From: Bacteroidota bacterium
GTDB taxonomy: Bacteria; Bacteroidota; Bacteroidia; Flavobacteriales; Weeksellaceae
DNA length: 7,191 nucleotides
Assembly: GCA_018266965.1 (NCBI GenBank)
Contig: JAFDZJ010000328.1
Span: 1 to 7,191, forward strand
Reading direction: 5' to 3'
The notes beneath the pieces were generated by a model. The model searched no databases. It was not told the origin of the DNA and was given only the letters and a program-made list of their open reading frames with translations. Positions within the stretch are counted from its first letter, which is position 1, and each line of letters opens with the position of its first letter. Shown piece by piece: positions 1 through 4,926 of this stretch. The position numbers were made by a program, and so were the translations under genes.

Positions 1-82
1 GCCAAAGCTGATCGTCCTTTTCATTATAATAATTAGGATTGTTAAGGACTGCAATGTATAAAGTAAAATTGATGTAAAACAT
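1..82 (-). pseudogene. Rhomboid C-terminal tail remnant, N-terminus deleted, runs off the left edge
   Basis: Positions 1-39 match 4133-4171, part of the cytoplasmic C-terminal tail of the intact rhomboid gene, with 3 mismatches in the first 30 bases. The minus-strand translation PNYYNEKDDQLW is identical to the intact protein, and all three changes are third-codon-position and synonymous (TAT/TAC, AAG/AAA, CAG/CAA). The membrane and catalytic part is gone: at about 31-39 the sequence jumps to DUF3078 sequence. Reading the minus strand through the junction, the frame stays open from an ATG at 82-80, giving MFYINFTLYIAVLN and then the tail, so a short hybrid product is formally possible. A stop lies upstream at 118-116. 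The rest of the tail would lie outside the window. The homology is directly visible; whether anything is translated is unknown. Confidence 0.7.
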
Positions 83-120
83 TACATTACTAAATATAGC
101 ATCTGTTTTCTCCAGCTATC
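31..120 (+). pseudogene. Internal fragment of a DUF3078 gene (relic)
   Basis: Positions 31-120 align without gaps to 6724-6813, inside the second DUF3078 gene, at roughly 90% identity. In the parental frame the fragment reads GTAMYKVKLM-like sequence and then meets a stop: GAA has become TAA at about 75-77. Several other changes are also non-synonymous (for example AAC to AGC at 114-116). Both ends are broken. The left end is joined to rhomboid-tail sequence within a short stretch of shared sequence (aatt-N-ggat). The right end is joined directly to terminator sequence at 121. The fragment is non-functional as a coding region. Confidence 0.8.
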
Positions 121-126
121 AATAAC

Positions 127-157
127 AAAAAGTGCGAGAAATATTCTCACACTTTTT
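127..157 (-). terminator. Hairpin downstream of the thioredoxin-like gene, relic of a DUF3078 operon terminator
   Basis: This is a 13-bp stem (127-139 with 145-157) and a 5-nt loop, lying 55 bases past the stop codon of the minus-strand thioredoxin-like gene. It is homologous, loop length included, to the hairpin at 7096-7126 after the DUF3078 genes. In minus-strand RNA every pair forms (one U-G wobble), whereas plus-strand RNA has one C-A mismatch. This supports use as a terminator for the minus-strand gene. The U-rich end (cuuuuu) is part of the stem, as in many bidirectional terminators. Confidence 0.65.
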
Positions 158-211
158 ATTGTTTATTTTTAACAAGGTAGTATTAATACATTGAAACAGG
201 CTCTAAATAGA

Positions 212-838
212 TTATTCTTTTAGATAAGAATTTAATTTTCCTAAGACTTCCTCTTTTTTTTCTAGATAGGTTGATGCGTATATCAATTTACTATCTTCAT
301 TGTACAATAGCACCAAGGAATAGCCATAATCTTTATGTTTCGGGGCTAATTTTTGAGTGAAATACATATACCTATCTACTTTTACTGGTTTGCCTGTTTT
401 TTCGCTAGGTATTGTATAAATATATTTATTTTTTTGGGTATTAAAGTTGTTAGCATCATCTAATATATTATACATATAAGCTTCGGAGCCATTGGACTTC
501 ATCAAATTACTTATCGTAACAAAATCAGGAATAGAATATAAGTCTGTCAAATAATACATTTCCAATTTGTCTTTGTTTTCTTTTGCAAAATTTACAATTA
601 GTGGAAGTTTTTCCATACAAGGTTTGCACCTGTTTGTAAAAGCATATACTATTTTATATTTTTTTTTACTCAAATGTAGGTAATATTTAAACTGTTCTGC
701 TGTAACAGCATAGAAATTTCCTTTTTCGAAGTTTTTAGTAGTTTTTATCGTTACTGTGTCCACAGAAAAATATTTATATCCTTGTGCAAAATAACAATTC
801 AACAACAAAAAACATAAAATAGTATAATACTTTTTCAT
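212..838 (-). CDS. Secreted thioredoxin-fold protein with CKPC motif
   Basis: A 208-residue protein with a Sec signal peptide (hydrophobic residues 6-18, probable cleavage after FAQ at 17-19), so it acts in the periplasm or outside the cell. A thioredoxin-like core follows: a beta strand YKIVYAF (61-67), then the redox pair C71-K-P-C74 at the start of a helix (EKLPLIVNFAKEN). After a middle insert, a strand pair GYSLVLLYNEDSKLIYAST (172-190) resembles the thioredoxin segment that normally starts with a cis-proline. Here no proline precedes that strand, which is atypical. CxxC thioredoxin-fold proteins usually exchange disulfides or reduce them; the substrate is unknown. Nearby minus-strand genes encode secreted cysteine peptides, which are candidate partners by inference only. 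The start at 838 follows an AT-rich sequence without Shine-Dalgarno and is the start that yields a signal peptide. A hairpin follows the gene. Confidence 0.75.
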   Translation of the reverse strand: MKKYYTILCFLLLNCYFAQGYKYFSVDTVTIKTTKNFEKGNFYAVTAEQFKYYLHLSKKKYKIVYAFTNRCKPCMEKLPLIVNFAKENKDKLEMYYLTDLYSIPDFVTISNLMKSNGSEAYMYNILDDANNFNTQKNKYIYTIPSEKTGKPVKVDRYMYFTQKLAPKHKDYGYSLVLLYNEDSKLIYASTYLEKKEEVLGKLNSYLKE

Positions 839-858
839 TTGTTAATTTTTTTTAAGTT

Positions 859-877
859 TTACATAATAGCCTCCTTT
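859..877 (-). promoter_or_regulatory. Shine-Dalgarno followed by ATG-TAA start-stop in the 5' leader of the thioredoxin-like gene
   Basis: On the minus strand, AAAGGAGG (877-870) is followed after five bases (CTATT) by ATG (864-862) and immediately by TAA (861-859). The thioredoxin-like start codon lies 20 bases further on. This is the only near-perfect Shine-Dalgarno noticed at a start in the window, and it serves a codon that is stopped at once. Such a start-stop could hold a ribosome in the leader or tune reinitiation. It could also be a decayed gene start or chance. The sequence is certain; the role is inferred. Confidence 0.35.
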
Positions 878-888
878 GTCAATACCTA

Positions 889-924
889 TTGGGATAAAAT
901 GCAAATTTTAGAAATTTGGAACAG
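889..924 (-). promoter_or_regulatory. Shared upstream block with CAAATTT/AAATTTG palindrome (thioredoxin-like gene copy)
   Basis: This 36-bp block is nearly identical to 2501-2538 upstream of peptide A, differing by a 2-bp gap and about two substitutions. It contains a perfect inverted repeat, CAAATTT (902-908) and AAATTTG (912-918), with a 3-base spacer. It lies 51 bases upstream of the thioredoxin-like start, in the same orientation as the other copy. This suggests a common operator or promoter segment. I could not identify a convincing -33/-7 pair in it. Confidence 0.45.
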
Positions 925-959
925 ACTAATATTTTAGTTAGGTAAAAAGAAAAACTCTT

Positions 960-1208
960 TCAATTATTTTTTGATGGCAATGAAGCCCAATACAAATTAA
1001 AAATTGGAATCAGAAACAAAAACCCATTCATTCCAACATCTTTTAATCTGAAATATCCTAGGATTACTAAAATCATTAGTGTAAACATAGAATAAAAATC
1101 ATACCAATTAGATGAGATTATATCTTTTAACCAAATAGCTCTCATAAAAACATTTAGTACTACCATAATTAGGAAAAAAATCCAAAAAAAATTTCTTTTT
1201 ACCTTCAT
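960..1208 (-). CDS. Small DUF805-like membrane protein
   Basis: An 82-residue membrane protein with three likely transmembrane segments (about 8-23, 36-52 and 63-75) and a short charged C-terminus. Between the second and third segments is RLKDVGMNGF (54-63), then LIPIFNLYWASLPS. This resembles the DUF805 signature, an R-x-x-D-x-G-x-x-G loop followed by a hydrophobic helix and a short tail. DUF805 proteins are inner-membrane proteins of unknown function and are usually longer (about 110-130 residues), so this is a compact member or only a relative. The start at 1208 is preceded by AT-rich sequence with no Shine-Dalgarno. The gene is 85 bases downstream of GLPGLI protein 1 in the same direction, with no strong terminator seen between them, so co-transcription is possible. 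Its place in the peptide cassette may be incidental. Confidence 0.65.
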   Translation of the reverse strand: MKVKRNFFWIFFLIMVVLNVFMRAIWLKDIISSNWYDFYSMFTLMILVILGYFRLKDVGMNGFLFLIPIFNLYWASLPSKNN

Positions 1209-1293
1209 AAACTTAACAATTATCTATTCTGTGACCTCTATCTCCATGGGAGTTTCTATATAAGAATTTGTTTTTTTTTATCCAAAACGAGAT

Positions 1294-2121
1294 TTATTCC
1301 AACTCCAAAGGGTTGTAAGTGTTTTTCTGGGGTTTTATGGTTAAAGGTGTACCATCTGCATTATACGCTTTCCCAGTCATAAAAGCATTTGGATTTTCTA
1401 TATAATCTTTTTGTATTTTTCTAAATTTTTCTCTACTTACCATCAAAATGTTTTTTTCGTTTCTTTTGTAAATTATCATCGGTGATTTTGTAATTGCTGT
1501 TGCTGTAATTTTTATCAAATTATCTTTTTCGGCAATTTCCATAATCAATCCAGGTAAACCTCCAAAATAAGATGGTCCATTACTTTGCGGAATATCTGGT
1601 GAGTACCAAGCTATGTATTCTCTACCCCTATATGATGCTGTAGCTTTGTTGCAGAGATAACCCAAAACCGTTTTCGTTTCATTATGAATTTTCCAATTTA
1701 TAATAGGTTGTTTTTCAAAATACTCGTATTTGGTCCCATTTACAGAATTTTGATAAACTACTAATTTTTCATCATTATTTTTGAAGATTTGTAATTTAAT
1801 TTTTGAATAATTTTTGAATAACAAATTGAGTTCGTTTTCACCAATTTTGCCTTTTTTATTATATAAAAGGGAAAGAGAATCTGTTTTTATGTTGTTATAA
1901 TCACAAAACTTAGAATATTTTTTTCCTATTTGTAAAATTGTTATAACTTCAGAATTACCTTCTTTACCAGATTGATATTTATAAAACACATTGAGTTGAC
2001 TGGTGTCCAAATCCATACTTTCATAGTTTTCCGCATCGAGTTGTATACCAGGAGGTAAGCTGATTTTTTGTGAAAAGGAAATCACATAAAAACACATAAA
2101 GCAAAATGTTAAGTATTTCAT
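1294..2121 (-). CDS. GLPGLI family protein 1
   Basis: A 275-residue secreted protein of the GLPGLI family (TIGR01200; Pfam Porph_ging), a Bacteroidetes family of unknown function. The signal peptide covers about residues 1-18 (ending FSQ). The family core is at 154-196: GYLCNKA, then GREYIAWYSPDIP, then NGPSYFGGLPGLIMEI, with the name motif GLPGLI exactly at 188-193. The C-terminus is YNPLELE, matching the NPIELE ending of GLPGLI protein 2 at 2597. C157 sits at the same place before KA as C154 in protein 2, and C73 is an extra cysteine. The gene starts 12 bases after the stop of secreted peptide A, so the two almost certainly form one transcriptional unit and may be translationally coupled. 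The start at 2121 directly precedes the signal peptide. Function is unknown; the tight pairing suggests that the protein handles, binds or is inhibited by the small peptide, but this is inference. Confidence 0.85.
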   Translation of the reverse strand: MKYLTFCFMCFYVISFSQKISLPPGIQLDAENYESMDLDTSQLNVFYKYQSGKEGNSEVITILQIGKKYSKFCDYNNIKTDSLSLLYNKKGKIGENELNLLFKNYSKIKLQIFKNNDEKLVVYQNSVNGTKYEYFEKQPIINWKIHNETKTVLGYLCNKATASYRGREYIAWYSPDIPQSNGPSYFGGLPGLIMEIAEKDNLIKITATAITKSPMIIYKRNEKNILMVSREKFRKIQKDYIENPNAFMTGKAYNADGTPLTIKPQKNTYNPLELE

Positions 2122-2133
2122 TTTATATAATCA

Positions 2134-2439
2134 TTATTCTAAACTAGAAATATTTGGAAAACCAGTATCTCCATTGCATTTTGCAGCATTAAATTGTTTT
2201 ACATCCTCCATCAGCTTGTCATTATTATTTGTATAGTCATTGGCATCTAAAAAATAAATTTTTCCACATGGCGAATAAACTGTAATCCAAATAGGGTTAT
2301 TTGATAAGAGTACATTTGTCATCATTTTATTTTTTAAAATGTCTATGTTTTTAATTTTTTTTATTTGGTTTCCTCCACCGTTTTTCGCACTTACCATTGC
2401 TGCAGCTACTATAGCTGCCATTGTCAATAATTTTTTCAT
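2134..2439 (-). CDS. Small secreted cysteine-containing peptide A
   Basis: A 101-residue protein with a clear Sec signal peptide, MKKLLTMAAIVAAAMVSA (1-18), nearly identical to that of peptide B at 3606. The mature part is a low-complexity, Lys/Asn-rich spacer (19-46), then a C-terminal domain with two cysteines, C58 and C88. Comparison with peptide B gives a shared pattern: V-x-Y, then C-G (58-59), an acidic/aromatic middle, C88, then P-N-x-S-x-L at the end. The two cysteines could form an intramolecular disulfide after export. It precedes GLPGLI protein 1 by 12 bases. The upstream region carries three AAATTA repeats and a palindromic block shared with the thioredoxin-like gene. Function is unknown. 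I have a weak recollection of an NCBI family of putative peptide-modification targets in Chryseobacterium (TIGR04139) with similar N-termini, which would need checking. Confidence 0.75.
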   Translation of the reverse strand: MKKLLTMAAIVAAAMVSAKNGGGNQIKKIKNIDILKNKMMTNVLLSNNPIWITVYSPCGKIYFLDANDYTNNNDKLMEDVKQFNAAKCNGDTGFPNISSLE

Positions 2440-2490
2440 CGTATAAAAATTTTTTGGGTTAATAATACGACGAAATTAAAATTAAAATTA
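2440..2490 (-). repeat. Conserved peptide-gene leader with three AAATTA hexamers (copy A)
   Basis: The 33 bases just upstream of the peptide A start (2440-2472) match 3936-3968 upstream of peptide B with a single difference. Beyond them are three perfect tandem AAATTA units (2473-2490), where peptide B has five. The matching continues into the first 54 coding bases (about five differences) and then fades. The segment probably carries part of the promoter and the ribosome-binding region. The tandem hexamer is the kind of sequence that changes copy number by slippage. Confidence 0.7.
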
Positions 2491-2500
2491 TGCAAATTTT

Positions 2501-2538
2501 TTGGGATAAAATGCAAATTTTGGAGAAATTTGGAATAG
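2501..2538 (-). promoter_or_regulatory. Shared upstream block with CAAATTT/AAATTTG palindrome (peptide A copy)
   Basis: This 38-bp block matches 889-924 upstream of the thioredoxin-like gene. The inverted repeat arms are CAAATTT (2514-2520) and AAATTTG (2526-2532) with a 5-base spacer. A further GCAAATTTT lies nearby at 2492-2500. The block sits just downstream of the hairpin ending the previous transcription unit, which is where a promoter or operator for peptide A and GLPGLI protein 1 would be expected. Peptide B lacks this block. Confidence 0.45.
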
Positions 2539-2554
2539 TTCTAAATAAGAGAAG

Positions 2555-2578
2555 AGATTGTTATAATACTAACAATCT
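2555..2578 (-). terminator. Hairpin after GLPGLI protein 2
   Basis: A perfect 9-bp stem, AGATTGTTA (2555-2563) and TAACAATCT (2570-2578), with a 6-base loop lies 18 bases past the stop of GLPGLI protein 2. On the minus strand it is followed by the pyrimidine-rich CTTCTCTTATTT rather than a pure T run. It probably separates the peptide B/GLPGLI 2 unit from the peptide A/GLPGLI 1 unit, though termination may be incomplete. Confidence 0.55.
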
Positions 2579-2596
2579 TTAAATTTAGTAGAAATA

Positions 2597-3457
2597 TTAT
2601 TCTAACTCAATAGGATTATATCCTTTCTTTTCAATTTCATCATTTTTTTGTTCAGTACGAAATTTTTCTTTCTGCTCAGAAGTTAGATTTACACCCAAAA
2701 ATTGAGGAGAATTAATTAGACTTTCTCTAAAATTGTTTTTAGCTCTAGAAAGTTCAATTTTACTAACAATTTTAGGGTTTTCGAAATAGCTTTTATCTAT
2801 TTCGATTATCTTGCCTTTCAGTTTATTATTTGGAAATGAATTTACCAATTCAAAATCATAATCTCCCAATTTGTCGGATATTTTAATTATTAATCCTGGA
2901 AGACTATTGAATTTGTATGGTCCAAAAGGTATTGCTATTTCATCTGAATACCATGCTATCCAATCTCTTCCCTTGAAATGCACCTCGGCTTTTCTACATT
3001 TATATGAATTTATTATTTTAATTTCGTTTTTTAATGCCCAGTTATTAATATTTGGTGTCAAATAGGATAACAAAGTCGAACCAATTTTTTCAAAATATTG
3101 AGTTTCATTTGAGTTTTGTATTAAAATAAAATTGGAATTAGTTTTTGGAAGTGATTTTCCAGAAAAATCTACTGTTATTAATCCTGTATTATTAGTCTTA
3201 TTTTGAAATGGTTTTAATGCACTATAAAATATTGAGTCTAACTGAAGTTGTTTTTCACTTATAAAAAAAGCTTTATTATCGCCCACCTGTAAAGAAAAAA
3301 GTTCTTTATATATTTGGTTTGGATACAATTTATTTGGTTTGGATTTTAGCAAGTATGTAAATCTCCCTCTCAATGAATCGGTTTTTGACACTTGCGAAAA
3401 AGCATGAGAAAAAGAGAGAAATATTAAAATGTAAAATGTTTTTTTTATAAATTCCAT
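2597..3457 (-). CDS. GLPGLI family protein 2 (SLPGLI variant)
   Basis: A 286-residue secreted GLPGLI-family protein and paralogue of protein 1. I chose the ATG at 3457 because it starts directly before a signal peptide, MEFIKKTFYILIFLSFSHAF (1-20, cleavage near FSQ). An in-frame ATG at 3499 would add 14 residues ahead of it and spoil the signal. Core motifs are SYKCRKA (151-157, sole mature cysteine C154), GRDWIAWYSDEI (163-174) and FGPYKFNSLPGLIIKI (178-193); the name motif is SLPGLI at 185-190, with Gly replaced by Ser. The C-terminus is YNPIELE. It lies downstream of secreted peptide B, but the gap is about 150 bases and contains nested inverted repeats, unlike the 12-base gap of the other cassette. 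A hairpin follows the stop. Molecular function is unknown; export and pairing with a small peptide are the main clues. Confidence 0.85.
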   Translation of the reverse strand: MEFIKKTFYILIFLSFSHAFSQVSKTDSLRGRFTYLLKSKPNKLYPNQIYKELFSLQVGDNKAFFISEKQLQLDSIFYSALKPFQNKTNNTGLITVDFSGKSLPKTNSNFILIQNSNETQYFEKIGSTLLSYLTPNINNWALKNEIKIINSYKCRKAEVHFKGRDWIAWYSDEIAIPFGPYKFNSLPGLIIKISDKLGDYDFELVNSFPNNKLKGKIIEIDKSYFENPKIVSKIELSRAKNNFRESLINSPQFLGVNLTSEQKEKFRTEQKNDEIEKKGYNPIELE

Positions 3458-3472
3458 AATTTTAAATAAAAT

Positions 3473-3584
3473 AGCAGTTCTCAAAATATCATCATTCAAT
3501 TAATATACAGAATTAGTGGATTTTATAATATCTTAAAATCAAAAAATTTATTGTTTGAATTCACAAAAAATTATAAGAACTGCT
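3473..3584 (-). other. Nested inverted repeats between peptide B and GLPGLI protein 2
   Basis: The outer arms are AGCAGTTCT (3473-3481) and AGAACTGCT (3576-3584), a perfect 9-bp pair 94 bases apart. Inside it is a second hairpin, GATTTTA (3519-3525) with TAAAATC (3534-3540). In the minus-strand transcript the outer stem would close just upstream of the GLPGLI 2 start. It could be an intercistronic structure controlling stability, attenuation or relative expression. In such AT-rich DNA the inner pair could be chance; the outer arms are more GC-rich and less likely to be. Confidence 0.3.
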
Positions 3585-3605
3585 AAAAGTTATTTGTTAA
3601 AGTTT

Positions 3606-3935
3606 TTATGGTTGTAATCCGGAGGTATTGGAATAAGGATGTCCTGGTTTGCAATAATTAGTCTCAATTAATGATTCCCAATTCTTCCAATCACTAATTG
3701 AAGTCCAATTTCCAGTCGCACATGTCATAGCAGAAACACCACAAGAAGATGTATAAGCAACACATAGGTTTTCTTCAATCTTTGTAGAATTAACACTCTT
3801 TAAAATGTTTTTACTTTCTTTCATTGGTAGATGTCGGGCTTCTTTTTTCTCTACATTTATTCTTTTGGTTTTTCCATCTTTTGCACTTACCATTGCTGCA
3901 ACCACTATAGCTGCCATTGTCATTACTTTTTTCAT
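3606..3935 (-). CDS. Small secreted cysteine-containing peptide B
   Basis: A 109-residue paralogue of peptide A. The signal peptide MKKVMTMAAIVVAAMVSA (1-18) differs from that of peptide A at three positions, while the mature part is highly diverged. It has a Lys-rich spacer (19-53), then a C-terminal domain with four cysteines, C58, C65, C72 and C95, and two nearby tryptophans (W83 and W86). C65-G aligns with C58-G of peptide A and C95 with C88, and the ending P-x-x-N-x-S-x-L matches. C58 and C72 are extra, so a second disulfide is possible here. It precedes GLPGLI protein 2 and lies 99 bases downstream of the rhomboid gene in the same direction, with no clear terminator between them. The region upstream of its start contains five AAATTA repeats. 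Function is unknown; candidates are a secreted signal or toxin-like peptide, or a target of modification. Confidence 0.75.
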   Translation of the reverse strand: MKKVMTMAAIVVAAMVSAKDGKTKRINVEKKEARHLPMKESKNILKSVNSTKIEENLCVAYTSSCGVSAMTCATGNWTSISDWKNWESLIETNYCKPGHPYSNTSGLQP

Positions 3936-3998
3936 CGTATAAAAATTTTATGGGTTAATAATACGACGAAATTAAAATTAAAATTAAAATTAAAATTA
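3936..3998 (-). repeat. Conserved peptide-gene leader with five AAATTA hexamers (copy B)
   Basis: Thirty-three bases next to the peptide B start are nearly identical to the peptide A leader, followed upstream by five perfect AAATTA units (3969-3998). Just beyond is CAAACTA (minus strand TAGTTTG), a near match to the Bacteroidetes -7 box one base short, with TTTTG 14 bases upstream of it. The promoter assignment is uncertain. The copy-number difference from peptide A (five against three) shifts anything upstream by 12 bases. Confidence 0.65.
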
Positions 3999-4034
3999 TA
4001 CAAACTATTTTTAAAATTTAACAAAACTTTAACA

Positions 4035-4802
4035 TTATTTTTTTCTTAATTCATCTAGTCTTTTCCAGATGTCGTTTTCTTTTTGATGTGGAAGTTCTAG
4101 GAAATCATCAGGATGCTTTTCTTTGTAGTCTTGCCAAAGTTGATCGTCTTTTTCATTGTAATAATTAGGATATTCCCAAAGGAACTTTTTCTTTTTTTCT
4201 CCTATATTTTTATACATAAAAGCCAAAATACTTCCGATAATTGCTCCGGAAAGATGTGCTTGCCAAGATATTTTGCTAGGTTCGGAAAGTTTGGAAAAAA
4301 ACTCTTCAGGGAAAATCCCCCAAATAAGCCCTCCATAGTACAAAACCACAAGAAGAGAGATGGTTAATAACTTCATATTCCAACGGAATACTCCACTAAA
4401 AAATAAGAAAAATGCCAATACATATACCAAACCACTTGCACCAACAACACATATATATCGATATTCACCAGTCATAATATCAATAGGAGGCAATAGCCAA
4501 ACCAACATACCGACTGCTAACCAACCAGAAAAAAATATTTTATTAGCAATGTCCGGATAGAATTGATAAAGCAAAAACATCAAAATTACCATGGGTAAAG
4601 AATTGCCTAGGATATGCTCCAAACTCCCGTGTAACAGGGGTGAAAAAAATATTCCTTTCAGTCCTTCGGGGTTAAGAGGGATAATTGCTCCATAGCAGTC
4701 CTGAAAAAATCCAATATGTTGTAATAAGAAAAAAAACCACATCGCCAACAACATGGCAAGTGGGTAGAGAATTGCTTTTAAAGATATAGTTTTTTTGAAC
4801 AT
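4035..4802 (-). CDS. Rhomboid family intramembrane serine protease
   Basis: A 255-residue polytopic inner-membrane protein. The rhomboid hallmarks are present and in order: H58 and H63-x-x-x-N67 in LLHGSLEHILGN (TM2 region), the catalytic serine S123 in GASG (121-124), and the catalytic histidine H183 in WQAHLSGAIIG (180-190). The serine-histidine dyad is therefore intact and the enzyme is predicted to be active, cleaving membrane-embedded substrates within or near the bilayer. Residues 201-255 form a hydrophilic, charged C-terminal tail containing YPNYYNEKDDQLW, a segment also kept in the relic at the left edge. The start at 4802 is in AT-rich sequence without a Shine-Dalgarno. The gene is divergent from the DUF3078 pair and reads toward peptide B. 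Substrates are unknown. The signal-peptide proteins downstream are not obvious rhomboid substrates, because they lack a stable membrane anchor after processing. Confidence 0.9.
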   Translation of the reverse strand: MFKKTISLKAILYPLAMLLAMWFFFLLQHIGFFQDCYGAIIPLNPEGLKGIFFSPLLHGSLEHILGNSLPMVILMFLLYQFYPDIANKIFFSGWLAVGMLVWLLPPIDIMTGEYRYICVVGASGLVYVLAFFLFFSGVFRWNMKLLTISLLVVLYYGGLIWGIFPEEFFSKLSEPSKISWQAHLSGAIIGSILAFMYKNIGEKKKKFLWEYPNYYNEKDDQLWQDYKEKHPDDFLELPHQKENDIWKRLDELRKK

Positions 4803-4926
4803 ATTTTTCTTTATTCAAAATAATAGCCATTGCACATTGTAGGAAAAAATGTCTTTTTATTTCATTAAAAATAAGTAAAATATTGACAGAATGTACACAA
4901 AATTTATTTTTTAATTTCAAAAATGG

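Noticed and set aside
1230..1260. Short palindrome-like sequence near CTCCATGGGAG as a terminator after GLPGLI protein 1.
   Set aside because: The stem is only about four base pairs and has no T run; it is too weak to call.
3458..3499. Fourteen extra N-terminal codons for GLPGLI protein 2 (start at 3499).
   Set aside because: They would place a polar and mixed stretch ahead of a textbook signal peptide that begins at the ATG at 3457; family members start at the signal peptide.
2440..3998. CRISPR array or insertion sequence explaining the repeated leaders.
   Set aside because: There are only two copies, each attached to a paralogous gene start, with no spacers, no transposase and no target-site duplication; gene duplication explains them.
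3831..4049. Plus-strand open frame of 72 codons across the peptide B signal region and hexamer repeats.
   Set aside because: Its C-terminal KLKLKL run is just the translated hexamer repeat, and the start lies inside peptide B on the other strand.
4883..4888. TTGACA, a perfect match to the E. coli -35 box, upstream of the DUF3078 operon.
   Set aside because: No -10 box is at 16-18 bases, Bacteroidetes sigma factors use different elements, and it is 41 bases from the TAnnTTTG box.
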